DNA of 64,000 nucleotides from Moritella sp. Urea-trap-13 (GTDB lineage Bacteria > Pseudomonadota > Gammaproteobacteria > Enterobacterales > Moritellaceae): positions 1 to 64,000 of the forward strand of contig NZ_PJCA01000029.1 in NCBI RefSeq assembly GCF_002836355.1. Direction: 5' to 3'. The translations under genes and the position numbers were made by a program. The notes beneath the pieces are model-generated. The model did no database searches and was not told where the DNA came from. It saw nothing but the letters and a program-made list of their open reading frames with translations. Of the stretch, positions 1 to 8,055 are shown piece by piece (the first letter of the stretch is position 1; each line of letters begins with the position of its first letter).

Positions 1-840
1 GTTCAGCGTCGCGCCTTCATTGACACTGTAACTGTCGGCTACCGCCACGGGGGCTGCATTGGCGGAAATACCGTCACTGACAATGCCGGCCTGATTAATA
101 GCAGGATCATCAGCTCCACTGGAGCTATTCGCTCCCAACTGCCCAGTATTATTCCTTGCAGTCTGGCTGTCTATTACTGAAGCAGCACCTGTAGTAGCCG
201 TACCATTCATTTTCCAATATGCTATCAAACCAGTTGTATCAGCCGATATTTCGCTTGGACTACCATTACCATAAAGACTCGTTACCATTGCTTGATCTAA
301 GGCAACATTATAAATTTGAAAGTCATCAATGGTTCCTTTTACATATTTATTAAACGATTGAGAACGACCAATATCGAATGTCCCACCCAAATTTAAATGT
401 GCTAATGTATAACCAAAGGCTCCTCCAGAAGTAGTGTAAGTAGTGCCATCAATATAGAGAGTCCATACACTGGAATTAAAGACAACGACAAAATGATACC
501 AAATACCGGTATTTACGATAGGAGTAGCGTCAGATATTAAAACGTTGGCACCAAGATTTTGCCCCATCAAGAATTTCCCGGTACCAGCACCAATAGAACC
601 ATCCCCGTCATAACAAAAATAGAGGGCGCCGATACTATTAGAATAAAAACACTGGGATTCCAGCGAGTCTAATTTTACCCAAAAAGATACTGTTGCGCCG
701 GACTCCCCTTGTAGCTCAGCATGAATATTTGACATTGAGGCATAATCATCACCATCAAAAGAATAACCACTAGTTGTCGCCGCCCATGTTGGCGATGTCA
801 ACAGCATAAATAAAAGTGCCAATAGATATTTTTTCATCAT
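1..840 (-). CDS. Secreted LamG-domain protein, 5' part only
   Basis: The gene runs off the left edge; 280 codons are visible. The start at 840 has an AAGGA site five bases upstream and opens with Met-Met-Lys-Lys, a hydrophobic stretch and a likely signal peptidase site after TWA (about residue 19). Residues about 25-220 look like a LamG/concanavalin A-like beta-sandwich: SFDGDDYASM, a WVKLDS strand, WTLYIDG, and GTIDDFQIYN..AL near the end, as in LamG_3 domains. The last visible residues, VAVADSYSVNEGATLN, are the usual opening of a cadherin-like or VCBS-type repeat, so the full protein is probably a long multidomain surface or secreted adhesin or glycan-binding protein. The ligand is unknown. 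The domain call is secure, the role is inferred. Confidence 0.8.
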   Translation of the reverse strand, partial: MMKKYLLALLFMLLTSPTWAATTSGYSFDGDDYASMSNIHAELQGESGATVSFWVKLDSLESQCFYSNSIGALYFCYDGDGSIGAGTGKFLMGQNLGANVLISDATPIVNTGIWYHFVVVFNSSVWTLYIDGTTYTTSGGAFGYTLAHLNLGGTFDIGRSQSFNKYVKGTIDDFQIYNVALDQAMVTSLYGNGSPSEISADTTGLIAYWKMNGTATTGAASVIDSQTARNNTGQLGANSSSGADDPAINQAGIVSDGISANAAPVAVADSYSVNEGATLN

Positions 841-1192
841 AAAATTCCTTTTAAACAATAATAATCTAAGCTGTCGAAAACCTAAAAGCGCTTTATTAAA
901 TCAAACTTTCAATTTGTCATCTCTAAATATGTTTAATTTTTAAATCCGTTTCACTAACATCATAAACAAGCTCGTTTTAACAATCTATTACAGCCTATTA
1001 CAGCCTCCTAACAATCATGATCCAATTAAAATCACAATATTTAAGACATGGATCGTATATTAAATTCTACATTTACGTGCTTGCTCGCAGATTAATTATC
1101 AATAACTTAAAACCAAATCAAAGGTAATATAATTACTTCTATTACGATGAATTAATTTTAACTTTATTGACAAAAATAAATGAGGAATACTT
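841..1192. other. Intergenic region between divergent genes
   Basis: This A+T-rich 352-base gap separates two divergently transcribed genes and must hold both promoters. It contains a short direct repeat, CTATTACAGC, twice near 985-1005. I see no RNA gene and no convincing small ORF. Confidence 0.5.
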
Positions 1193-1828
1193 ATGGAATT
1201 TATGTTGGGCGGTATTATTCAATTCGGTGGGAATTTTGCGCCAAAAGACTGGGCTTTTTGTGATGGACAGCTCATCGCTATCAGCCAAAACCAAGCACTA
1301 TTTGCCATTTTGGGCACTACTTGGGGCGGTGACGGTCGAACCTCATTTGCGCTACCCGATCTTAAGGGTCGAGTTTCGGTGGGCACAGGCAAAGGCCCAG
1401 ACTTAGTAGAAAGACGTCTGGGCTCAAATTTCGGAGCAGAAAGCGTCACATTAACAGAAACTCAATTACCAGCTCACACTCACAACGCAACGTTTACACC
1501 TACAACGTCCACTGGAACGGCTATCACAGCAACTGTAACCGTGAATGCCAAAGTAGGGACTGGAGATCAAAATGATGCAGGCTCTGGCTATTGGGCAACA
1601 GCTAAGACTGGTCTTCCAAATGTAACGCAGGGTTTCAGTAGCACTACAGATACAACTATGGCCTCGGATGCTGTGTCTGTTGCTATCAGCGGTGGCGGTG
1701 GTGGTATCACAGGGGGTACAATAACCAATGCTGTAACAGGCAAAGGCCGAGGATTTGCCATTTATCAGCCCAGTTTAGGCATGAGTTCAATCCTTGCCCT
1801 TCAGGGGACCTTTCCATCGAGAAATTAA
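1193..1828 (+). CDS. Phage tail collar domain protein (MdpB-like)
   Basis: The 211-residue protein begins with the classic tail-collar signature: GGIIQFGGNFAPKDWAFCDG, then AISQNQALFAILGTTWGGDG, FALPDLKGRV and GTGKG within the first 75 residues. QLPAHTHN follows near residue 95, and the C-terminal end (RGFAIYQPSLGMSSILAL) is also typical. Proteins of this size and layout are annotated as microcystin-dependent protein homologues and often occur alone or in small groups outside prophages, as here. A GAGGAA ribosome site sits upstream of the start. The middle is rich in Thr, Gly and Ala, as expected of a fibrous part. No other phage structural genes are adjacent, so a prophage is not supported. 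Function in bacteria is not settled; a trimeric fibre-tip protein is the best structural guess. Confidence 0.85.
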   Translation: MEFMLGGIIQFGGNFAPKDWAFCDGQLIAISQNQALFAILGTTWGGDGRTSFALPDLKGRVSVGTGKGPDLVERRLGSNFGAESVTLTETQLPAHTHNATFTPTTSTGTAITATVTVNAKVGTGDQNDAGSGYWATAKTGLPNVTQGFSSTTDTTMASDAVSVAISGGGGGITGGTITNAVTGKGRGFAIYQPSLGMSSILALQGTFPSRN

Positions 1829-1866
1829 TCTACTAACCCTCATCAGAGGCTCTCCTGAGGCAAATT

Positions 1867-2820
1867 TCATTCAGGTGTGCTACCAAACAGTATGCCTGCA
1901 TCCAATCCAAATCGTTCAGCAAAAGTAAGTCCGCTAAAGACTCCTTCTGTAATAGTTAATACATCTAAGCGTAAAGCGCCGTCTAGAGTAGCCACTATCA
2001 ACCCTTCCGGTTCCCCTATATGTAGCACTGTACCAGCTGGTACTCCGTAATTTGCATGTTTCACTGGCGTGGCCTGCAATAAACCAATGAAAGATTGATT
2101 CCATACTAACATAGCACCATTAAACAAAGGGTTACCAGCTCTTGCCAAAGCAGCAATGTCTTCGCCATTCATAGTTTGCCAATTGACCATCAAATCTTGT
2201 TGATTTGGCATAGGTGCGGCAATTAATACTGAATCAGTATCACTCAAGTGTGGTTTTGCTATTAGGGAGCTCTCTTGTAACTTAGCAAGAAATTCCTGCA
2301 CAAATTCAGCTGACAGCTCCGCCATCATATGACCTAAACTATTTAAGGTATCTAAAACATGTAATGGCATAGCTTGTTGCAACATAATATCACCACTATC
2401 AAAGGCTTCTTCTACCTTTATCATACTTAAATAGCTCTGGCTTTCACGGTTTCGGATCTGCCAGTATAGCGGCATAGCACCGCGATATTGTGGTAAGGCC
2501 GAGGCATGTAAGTTATAAAACCCGTTGCGACACACATTAATAATGCTTAGTGGCAGTTTATGGGAAAAAGTAAATATTAACCCCGTATTGGCACGCCAAG
2601 ATTCAACTTGATGTGCCATTTGCTCTGGGTTTTCAGGCTGATAGTAAGTATTCGGAATATTTCCCTGATCAAGCTGCTGTTTCAATTGCATTGCATCCGC
2701 ATCGTTACGAGCCGTTAGTACAACTCCAACTAGTTGCCCTGCTTGTAACAGCTTATTGATTGTAGGGATCACAACACTGCTCGATGCAAAAAGTACCAAC
2801 CTTATTGCTTTATTTTCCAT
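1867..2820 (-). CDS. Formyltransferase of the Fmt/GART family
   Basis: The 317-residue protein has the N-terminal formyltransferase fold with N103, H105 (NLHASALPQYRGAMP) and an acidic DSGD loop at 141-144, matching the Asn-His-Asp catalytic set of 10-formyltetrahydrofolate-dependent enzymes. Residues about 205-305 resemble the Fmt C-terminal domain (IAALARAGNPLFNGA, then a VATLDGALRLDVLTI strand). The length fits methionyl-tRNA formyltransferase, but the housekeeping fmt gene normally lies beside def. Here the gene is last in an operon of oxygenases and a methyltransferase, 86 bases after the PRMT-like gene. I infer that it formylates an amine on the product of this cluster or on a sugar or amino acid precursor, not initiator tRNA. 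The substrate cannot be read from sequence. Confidence 0.8.
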   Translation of the reverse strand: MENKAIRLVLFASSSVVIPTINKLLQAGQLVGVVLTARNDADAMQLKQQLDQGNIPNTYYQPENPEQMAHQVESWRANTGLIFTFSHKLPLSIINVCRNGFYNLHASALPQYRGAMPLYWQIRNRESQSYLSMIKVEEAFDSGDIMLQQAMPLHVLDTLNSLGHMMAELSAEFVQEFLAKLQESSLIAKPHLSDTDSVLIAAPMPNQQDLMVNWQTMNGEDIAALARAGNPLFNGAMLVWNQSFIGLLQATPVKHANYGVPAGTVLHIGEPEGLIVATLDGALRLDVLTITEGVFSGLTFAERFGLDAGILFGSTPE

Positions 2821-2906
2821 TTATGCTTCCTTTCCATTATTAAAATCCTACAGCCTAATTGCGATGAACACATATTCTCTAATTATGAGTGAACGGTGAA
2901 TAATAC

Positions 2907-4184
2907 CTAAGCTGGTATCGTGGCTAAAAAACCAGGAAGTCCATTCAAACGGTAAAAGAATTTCAGCTTATCGCCACTTTTGACCAACAAATCTCCCGGT
3001 TTAGCATCATGCGGCACAAAGTTTACACACACATGCATATCCGGTAGTGGATGAGTAATACCAGAATCATACTCGCCAATATATTCATCGCCATAAACCT
3101 TGATCTGAGTGCAAATGACCAATAGTGGCTTGCTCATTCGTTCATCAAGCTCAGGTAACAATACTTCGCCACACTCTATAAGGCTGATATTCTCATCTAG
3201 CACTCGCTCGGGTAATGTGAGTAATGATGTTGAGGTTAAATTTAGTATCTCACCGAGTTGAACCCTTGCATTGATGGTCTGCTGTTGCATATCTGCTGCA
3301 CAAACATGGCCATTTTCATCTTGCCACTGCTCAACAAATTCTTGTTGCCCAGCGGTTAATACAGCTCGCAGGCTTATTTCTTGAGGTAAAAAAATCCCGT
3401 TTTCCTCCATCAACGCCGCAAAATGTCGGGCGATAGGAAGGTGGCCCTCTCGACTAAATCCATGCTGCATAGCTTCCAATATCACCATATGAATGGGTGA
3501 TATTGGTTGGTATTCGCAGGCATCCTGACAACATATATCATTGATATATCCCGCTATACCCATTTCGTGGATTATCACTTTTAAGCTATCGATAGCCCCT
3601 TGCTGCATATCAATCAGGGTAATACGAAGATCGTTTTCGTCATATAAACCCGTTTCTTTATAATACGTTATCAAGGGCAATAATAACGGTGCAAACGGAC
3701 CACAAGCAGGGTAGACAAGATGTAAACATTCATCAGACTTAGTTTTTAATGTTGCAATCGCTTGGTGCGCGCCACGAATAAAAGCACTGACTCTTAAGGT
3801 ATCTTTTTGTGTAGTGATACAATGGTCCGGCGACATCACTAAACCATGACGAGCAATAAACTGCCTTTTCCGTAATGCTGGATCTATATTTGCTTGTTGA
3901 TAAATTTGATGAAGATTTTCAAATAATGCAGTTAAGTTCTGCTCTAGCGAAACCACATTTGGCTTTTCATTATCCAGTATTTCCTTCACCGTGTTTACAA
4001 CGCATAGTGCCAATCCTTGATGGTTTTGTTCAGTTTCATTATTCTGAGTAACAGAAAACTCAGAAGGTTTTGTTGGATTCAATTGTTGCCGTAATAAATC
4101 ATTTAATGAACCCGTAGATATTTCAGACTCAGCAAAATCAGTTGCAGTGCTAAAAACTGTGCTCCCAGCAAATTCATTATTCAT
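2907..4184 (-). CDS. PRMT-like SAM methyltransferase
   Basis: This 425-residue protein carries a class I SAM fold: motif I VYPACGPF at 157-164, an acidic beta-2 end (LIDM, D192), and a VILEAMQHGF segment (E237) that resembles the double-E loop of protein arginine methyltransferases. FLPQEISLRA follows, like the LIPxR strand that starts the PRMT beta-barrel. The C-terminus has EYDSGITHPLP and a GDKLKFFYRL-GLPGF strand pair shared with the second methyltransferase at 5562-6593, so the two are paralogues. The first 100 residues are a poorly conserved extension. It lies 55 bases after the AlkB-like gene in the same operon. Methylation is well supported; arginine or guanidine as acceptor is inference from the fold. 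Confidence 0.7.
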   Translation of the reverse strand: MNNEFAGSTVFSTATDFAESEISTGSLNDLLRQQLNPTKPSEFSVTQNNETEQNHQGLALCVVNTVKEILDNEKPNVVSLEQNLTALFENLHQIYQQANIDPALRKRQFIARHGLVMSPDHCITTQKDTLRVSAFIRGAHQAIATLKTKSDECLHLVYPACGPFAPLLLPLITYYKETGLYDENDLRITLIDMQQGAIDSLKVIIHEMGIAGYINDICCQDACEYQPISPIHMVILEAMQHGFSREGHLPIARHFAALMEENGIFLPQEISLRAVLTAGQQEFVEQWQDENGHVCAADMQQQTINARVQLGEILNLTSTSLLTLPERVLDENISLIECGEVLLPELDERMSKPLLVICTQIKVYGDEYIGEYDSGITHPLPDMHVCVNFVPHDAKPGDLLVKSGDKLKFFYRLNGLPGFLATIPA

Positions 4185-4239
4185 TCTTAATCCTTTAAAT
4201 TTTGTGGTGATATTTCTTAACTAGCCAGATAGTTAATAT

Positions 4240-4842
4240 TTAGGTATAAGTTAAATCAGGCCAATTAAACTGCCTAAAAGTGAGATTAATACGAGGTAAG
4301 TCATGGTGTTTAGCTACAGGTAAAGCATGCTCATACTCTTCTTGACAACCTTCGCCCATAATAACCAAACTGCCATCGCCTAACGTCAGAGAATATTGAT
4401 CTGAATGATCTTGCTTGTTTCTAAAAATAAACTCTCTGGGCTGCCCTAGGCTCAATGACGGTATCACGTTGGTAGGACCAAAGGCTGGCGGATCATAATG
4501 AAACCCCATGCTTTCATTACCATCGCGATAATATATACAAACACAAACACTAAATATTAAACCAGTAAATTGTTCTATTTTTTGTTTTACAGGTAATAGC
4601 ACAGCAGGCCAACGTTGACGGCGTCCATGTATATTTTCGAGAAACGCGGCATCGGTGAGAAGCTCATCAACAAACATGCATTTACCCACACTAAGGCGAA
4701 ATACGGAACCATCAGCCATCTCAATATTTTCGTAATCAAGACCTTCAACATGAGTATAAATCCAATCAAAAATAACATGACTATCATCTTTAGATATTAA
4801 ATTTTCAATATATTGGGCATTACAATTAATCGGTAATTGCAT
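4240..4842 (-). CDS. AlkB-like Fe(II)/2-oxoglutarate dioxygenase
   Basis: The 200-residue protein has all AlkB-type ligands in order: GFHYDPP gives the H115-x-D117 iron pair, H172 (YEHALP) is the distal iron ligand, and PRINLTFR (R184 to R190) is the RxNxTxR signature that binds 2-oxoglutarate. The region LSLGQPREFIFRN and LGDGSLVIMGEG are the usual strands between them. AlkB enzymes repair alkylated bases or demethylate macromolecules, but family members also act in secondary metabolism. The context, 24 bases after an AspH-type oxygenase and before a methyltransferase, argues for a tailoring role rather than DNA repair; this is inferred. No sign of truncation: the length is normal for the catalytic core. 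Confidence 0.85.
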   Translation of the reverse strand: MQLPINCNAQYIENLISKDDSHVIFDWIYTHVEGLDYENIEMADGSVFRLSVGKCMFVDELLTDAAFLENIHGRRQRWPAVLLPVKQKIEQFTGLIFSVCVCIYYRDGNESMGFHYDPPAFGPTNVIPSLSLGQPREFIFRNKQDHSDQYSLTLGDGSLVIMGEGCQEEYEHALPVAKHHDLPRINLTFRQFNWPDLTYT

Positions 4843-4866
4843 TTTGTCCCCGCTCTTTATAGGTAA

Positions 4867-5460
4867 TTAATTTTTAATGATTACAGCCGACAATATTTGT
4901 TGTTGTAGCCACTTATTGACTTTACAATCAATCACTAAGTTGATTCTATCGTCGTTGCCCACATGTCTCACAGAATGAGTAGCATCAGCATTTAAGTACC
5001 ATAACTCGCCATTTTTCATAGGAAGAAGTTTGCCGTTGACCATAAACTCGACCTGCTCAGCTGCACATATGGGAATATGAAAACGCGCGAAACCATATTC
5101 CATTGCTAAACCTTTATCTTGATGAGATTGAATATGTGCATCAGGTTTTAAACGCATTAACCGCACAGCTTCAATATCACATTGAAACCAATTCAAAATA
5201 CGTCTAATTTTCGGTAACGTCGCCAGCACTGGTAAATCAATCCAATTCCCTTGCTCTTCTAAAGCAAAACTTTGCAATATCGGATGTTGTAGAGCATTTT
5301 TTTGTAGCGTACGCAGTGGCTGAACATCCCAGCCACCGGAGTAACACTGCCTGTTGATATGGTCGACCCAGTCATTATTCATTAACGTCCTGAGTTCTCG
5401 TTGTAACGCGGTAACATCGCATTGAAAAGAGCATTGTGCAGCATAAATTATGTTAGGCAT
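4867..5460 (-). CDS. Aspartyl/asparaginyl beta-hydroxylase family oxygenase
   Basis: The 197-residue protein matches the AspH domain: RLKPDAHIQSHQDKG with H113 (and D115), ARFHIP with R126, then GELWYLNADATHSVRHVGN containing the second iron histidine H162 and DRINLVIDC with the 2-oxoglutarate arginine R172. The start has an AAGGAA site six bases upstream. It is the first gene of a four-gene unit (AspH, AlkB-like, PRMT-like, formyltransferase) directly behind the conserved promoter block at 5477-5560. Family members hydroxylate Asp/Asn side chains in proteins or free amino acid derivatives in natural products. The target here is unknown. Confidence 0.87.
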   Translation of the reverse strand: MPNIIYAAQCSFQCDVTALQRELRTLMNNDWVDHINRQCYSGGWDVQPLRTLQKNALQHPILQSFALEEQGNWIDLPVLATLPKIRRILNWFQCDIEAVRLMRLKPDAHIQSHQDKGLAMEYGFARFHIPICAAEQVEFMVNGKLLPMKNGELWYLNADATHSVRHVGNDDRINLVIDCKVNKWLQQQILSAVIIKN

Positions 5461-5476
5461 TCCATTCCTTAACTAA

Positions 5477-5560
5477 TAACCCTATCTATCTGAGTATATT
5501 GATGTTTATCATTTTCACAAGACGAGTAATACGCTCTTTATGGAAAACGTGATCAACTTA
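5477..5560 (-). promoter_or_regulatory. Conserved promoter block, copy 1, upstream of the AspH-like gene
   Basis: This block is about 85 percent identical by eye to 7927-8011 (one single-base gap, about eleven substitutions). Read toward the gene it holds a -35-like TTGTGA (5515-5520), a 16-base spacer and a -10 TATACT (5493-5498). The spacer contains the perfect dyad TGAT-AAAC-ATCA (5500-5511), which resembles an FNR-type TTGATnnnnATCAA site. Transcription would start near 5486, leaving a short leader with the AAGGAA ribosome site. An operator inside the spacer would normally repress. The regulator is not identified. Confidence 0.6.
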
Positions 5561-5561
5561 T

Positions 5562-6593
5562 CTATCCCTGCTGTATGAACCCTACCGGTGTTATACATTG
5601 ATATTTGAATAAAACTTGTTTACCAATATACTGCCTAGATAACGACATACATAGAGGGTAAGTGATGCCGTTTTCATATTCATCCAGTACAATCTCATCG
5701 GTTAAATACAAACAAGTACTTAAAGCAAAATGTTGTTCATCATTAATATCAGGAATAAATAATGCTTTACAAGGCAGGTTATCTGAAGGTTTTTCATTCA
5801 TCTGGTGAGCGTCTATTACTGCAAGAACATCTTTACTTAATTCAAACATATTTCCCAAAAACACTCTATTTTCAAGTAACTGTCTTTTAGTGGGGACTTG
5901 TCCTAGTGCATGATCAAAACTATTAAGTAATTTCAGTTCTGATTTCATATCAATTAAGTGAGCATCAATAACAATCCGTTTTGGTATAACATCACCTTTT
6001 TCTGATAGCTGGCGAGCAAGATGCCGAATAATAGAAACAATGCCTTCACTGTGCAGACCGTTATACAAAGTCTCTGTCACGATTAGATCTATTTCTTTAG
6101 CATGCAGGTACTGCGTAGCATCCAAATTGACGTAGTTGCTAACAAGTAATTCACATTGCAACGCGTTAACTATTTGTTTGAGGCTGTTTAGCGAGGTTGA
6201 ATGGACATCAATAAAGGTGACTTGGAGTTGCTGTGGTTTAAACATTACCAACAAAGGAGTGATCAATGAACCCCATGGTCCACACCCAGCATAAACAAGT
6301 TCTACAGGGCGATCAGGATATTGTTTTATTAATCGCTTCACTTGCTGATATACAGCTTTTAAGTACTTAGCTGTTCGGGAAGTACCTTGAAAACAACGCA
6401 TTGCATCATTAGGGGATATACCAATACCATTAGTTAATTCACTACTTTGATGCCATGATGAGTCAATCAGTTCAGCTTTAGAGACTTGTTGATAAATATG
6501 CTCAATGTTTTGTAGTTGTAACACAATGGTTTGATAATCATCACTTGCTAGTAATGTTTCTATGTAATTGATTTGTTCTTTGTCATCAATCAT
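5562..6593 (-). CDS. PRMT-like SAM methyltransferase (paralogue of the 2907-4184 product)
   Basis: The 343-residue protein has motif I VYAGCGPWGS at 100-109, TFIDVH with D129 ending beta-2, LDATQYL after beta-3, and DLIVTETLYNGLHSEG (E174) as the double-E-like loop. DVIPKRIVIDA near 201-211 corresponds to the strand that leads into the PRMT barrel. The C-terminal EYENGITYPL and VLFKYQC--PVGF elements match the larger paralogue at 2907-4184. The region GISPNDAMRCF..TSRTAKYL (58-78) before motif I is also shared. It follows the oxygenase gene by 37 bases and overlaps the end of promoter block copy 1. A methyltransferase is well supported. Protein arginine or another guanidine or amine acceptor is possible but unproven. 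Confidence 0.7.
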   Translation of the reverse strand: MIDDKEQINYIETLLASDDYQTIVLQLQNIEHIYQQVSKAELIDSSWHQSSELTNGIGISPNDAMRCFQGTSRTAKYLKAVYQQVKRLIKQYPDRPVELVYAGCGPWGSLITPLLVMFKPQQLQVTFIDVHSTSLNSLKQIVNALQCELLVSNYVNLDATQYLHAKEIDLIVTETLYNGLHSEGIVSIIRHLARQLSEKGDVIPKRIVIDAHLIDMKSELKLLNSFDHALGQVPTKRQLLENRVFLGNMFELSKDVLAVIDAHQMNEKPSDNLPCKALFIPDINDEQHFALSTCLYLTDEIVLDEYENGITYPLCMSLSRQYIGKQVLFKYQCITPVGFIQQG

Positions 6594-6630
6594 TGGGATT
6601 CACCTTTACCAAACACTTCAGCGTCAGCGA

Positions 6631-7650
6631 TTACCCCATACATAATACCATGACTTGCTGTAACTCCCACTCAGGTAAGAAATACTCAGCAATTGATTGT
6701 TGATTGAATTCAGTACCTTGATTTGCTTGAAGTAACCATGCTGGTAATTTAGGGTGATTGATCACTGTTATTTTATGACCACGAGCGTAAAAACAAAAAG
6801 TATCACCCGTTTGATCCATTTCAAATTGTAATTTGTAAGGCTGAGTCAACGCCAATTTTTCAGAAGATAGTAGACTCATCTCTCCCCTTTGTATGGTTGG
6901 AGTATGATAACCATGATTACTGCGTAATTTATGATAACGCTCTTGAATCACTTCGTTCAATTCAGTACAGAGATCGATCTGTTCACATAACTCAGTGACA
7001 GGATTCGCTGCTTGCAACTTAGAAGGCTTAATAATACGGTCAATATGTCGCTCCATAGTAATGGAACCAGCCTCTTTTCCCGCAATTTGTTGCGCCATTT
7101 GACGACTAAATTTCTTTACCGAAGGATTAATAAAGTCCATAACCATACTGATTGAAAATTCAGGTGTTTGTCCGACATGAAATTTTTCAGAAGGAATGCA
7201 AAGTACATCGCCCGGTTTGAGCTTAAAAACATGATCCGCAGCACCTAGCACTTCTTCCGTCACAGGGAACACATCTTGGCCTTTTGACAATGCATAAAAC
7301 TTACTGGTTTCCCATGTGTAAAACGTTTTGTCATGTGGCCCCATATGAAACAAAAAACCTTCTTCGCCCAATATCTCTTTATGCACCCCAAAAGGCGTGT
7401 AATCGTAATTACCTACAAAACACAGAAACGCTAAACCACCCATGGGCATGCCCGTTAATTCCAATAACGATTCTGAGCCTTTCGCTACTTTTTCAGCAAA
7501 TTTTAACGAATATTTCTCCAAGCTGTTCAACACGATACCGAAACGATTATGTTCAAAAACATCAGTCGTCCATTGCTGTAATGTTTGCTCGCTAGCTGGC
7601 GGTGCAGATTTTAGTTTTTCACCGTAATGATTATCCTGCTTATCCCCCAC
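6631..7650 (-). CDS. JmjC/cupin-type Fe(II) oxygenase, reading frame downstream of an in-frame amber codon
   Basis: The uninterrupted part is 339 codons and would need a GTG start at 7650 with only a weak ribosome site. The double-stranded beta-helix core shows VHKE (H90-x-E92) and KFHVGQ (H158) as likely iron ligands, with FKLKPGDVLCIPSEKFHVG the typical cupin turn; TFYTW and FHMGPHD lie between them. The frame stays open upstream to an ATG at 7824 with a good AAGGAA site, broken only by TAG at 7666-7668. The natural gene is therefore probably 6631-7824 (about 397 codons) with a nonsense codon at position 53. It heads the operon with the methyltransferase at 5562-6593. Either the mutation inactivated the gene, or internal initiation or readthrough still makes it. 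Oxygenase fold: good; substrate: unknown. Confidence 0.65.
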   Translation of the reverse strand: MGDKQDNHYGEKLKSAPPASEQTLQQWTTDVFEHNRFGIVLNSLEKYSLKFAEKVAKGSESLLELTGMPMGGLAFLCFVGNYDYTPFGVHKEILGEEGFLFHMGPHDKTFYTWETSKFYALSKGQDVFPVTEEVLGAADHVFKLKPGDVLCIPSEKFHVGQTPEFSISMVMDFINPSVKKFSRQMAQQIAGKEAGSITMERHIDRIIKPSKLQAANPVTELCEQIDLCTELNEVIQERYHKLRSNHGYHTPTIQRGEMSLLSSEKLALTQPYKLQFEMDQTGDTFCFYARGHKITVINHPKLPAWLLQANQGTEFNQQSIAEYFLPEWELQQVMVLCMG

Positions 7651-7665
7651 ATATACACGGCAACC

Positions 7666-7824
7666 CTAATGGGTATTTCCTTGCTGAATAAATTCAGTAA
7701 AGATCTCTTTATACAGCTGCATATAGTCGTCAATTTCATCCGCAGGAATAGCACCAGAAATAACAACAGGCTCGACCATATTGTTCGATGCTTTAAGCAT
7801 TTGTTGCCAAATTTCAGTTCTCAT
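7666..7824 (-). pseudogene. N-terminal 52 codons of the oxygenase gene, ending in the in-frame TAG
   Basis: The ATG at 7824 has an AAAGGAA site six bases upstream and opens 52 codons (begins MRTEIWQQML, ends QQGNTH) before TAG at 7666-7668. The next codons, GCRVYVGDKQDN, continue in the same frame into the cupin protein with no gap. This is what a single point mutation or a base-call error in one longer gene looks like. A free 52-residue peptide is the alternative but less likely. Confidence 0.6.
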
Positions 7825-7926
7825 TATTATTCCTTTAATTACTAAATACGAGAAGGTTTCGCGCTATTAGGACCATTGCCATGTGGTGTTCCTGATGCCA
7901 CACAATGAAGTCACCAAGTCAAAAAA

Positions 7927-8011
7927 TAACCCCTATCTATTTGAGTATATTGACGTTTATCATTACCACAAGGAGAGTAATACTATTTTTATTGAAAACG
8001 TGATCAATTTA
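7927..8011 (-). promoter_or_regulatory. Conserved promoter block, copy 2, upstream of the JmjC-like gene
   Basis: Second copy of the block seen at 5477-5560. The -35-like TTGTGG (7966-7971), a 16-base spacer and TATACT (7944-7949) are conserved. The spacer dyad is TGAT-AAAC-GTCA (7951-7962), one base short of perfect. The segment TTTTC-ATAAA and ACGTGATCAA upstream is also conserved in both copies, so a second regulatory site may lie there. The expected leader before the ATG at 7824 is about 110 bases. Shared control of the two sub-operons is inferred. Confidence 0.6.
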
Positions 8012-8055
8012 TAAATAACGCTAAATAGAATTATTTAACGCGCCCAAACAACCCC

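Noticed and set aside
1193-1828. Part of a prophage or tailocin
   Set aside because: No other phage structural gene lies next to it, and such single tail-collar genes are common outside prophages.
7669-7824. A RiPP precursor peptide for the oxygenase cluster
   Set aside because: The 52 codons lie in frame with the oxygenase gene and are acidic and helical-looking with no core motif or cleavage site. An interrupted gene is the simpler explanation.
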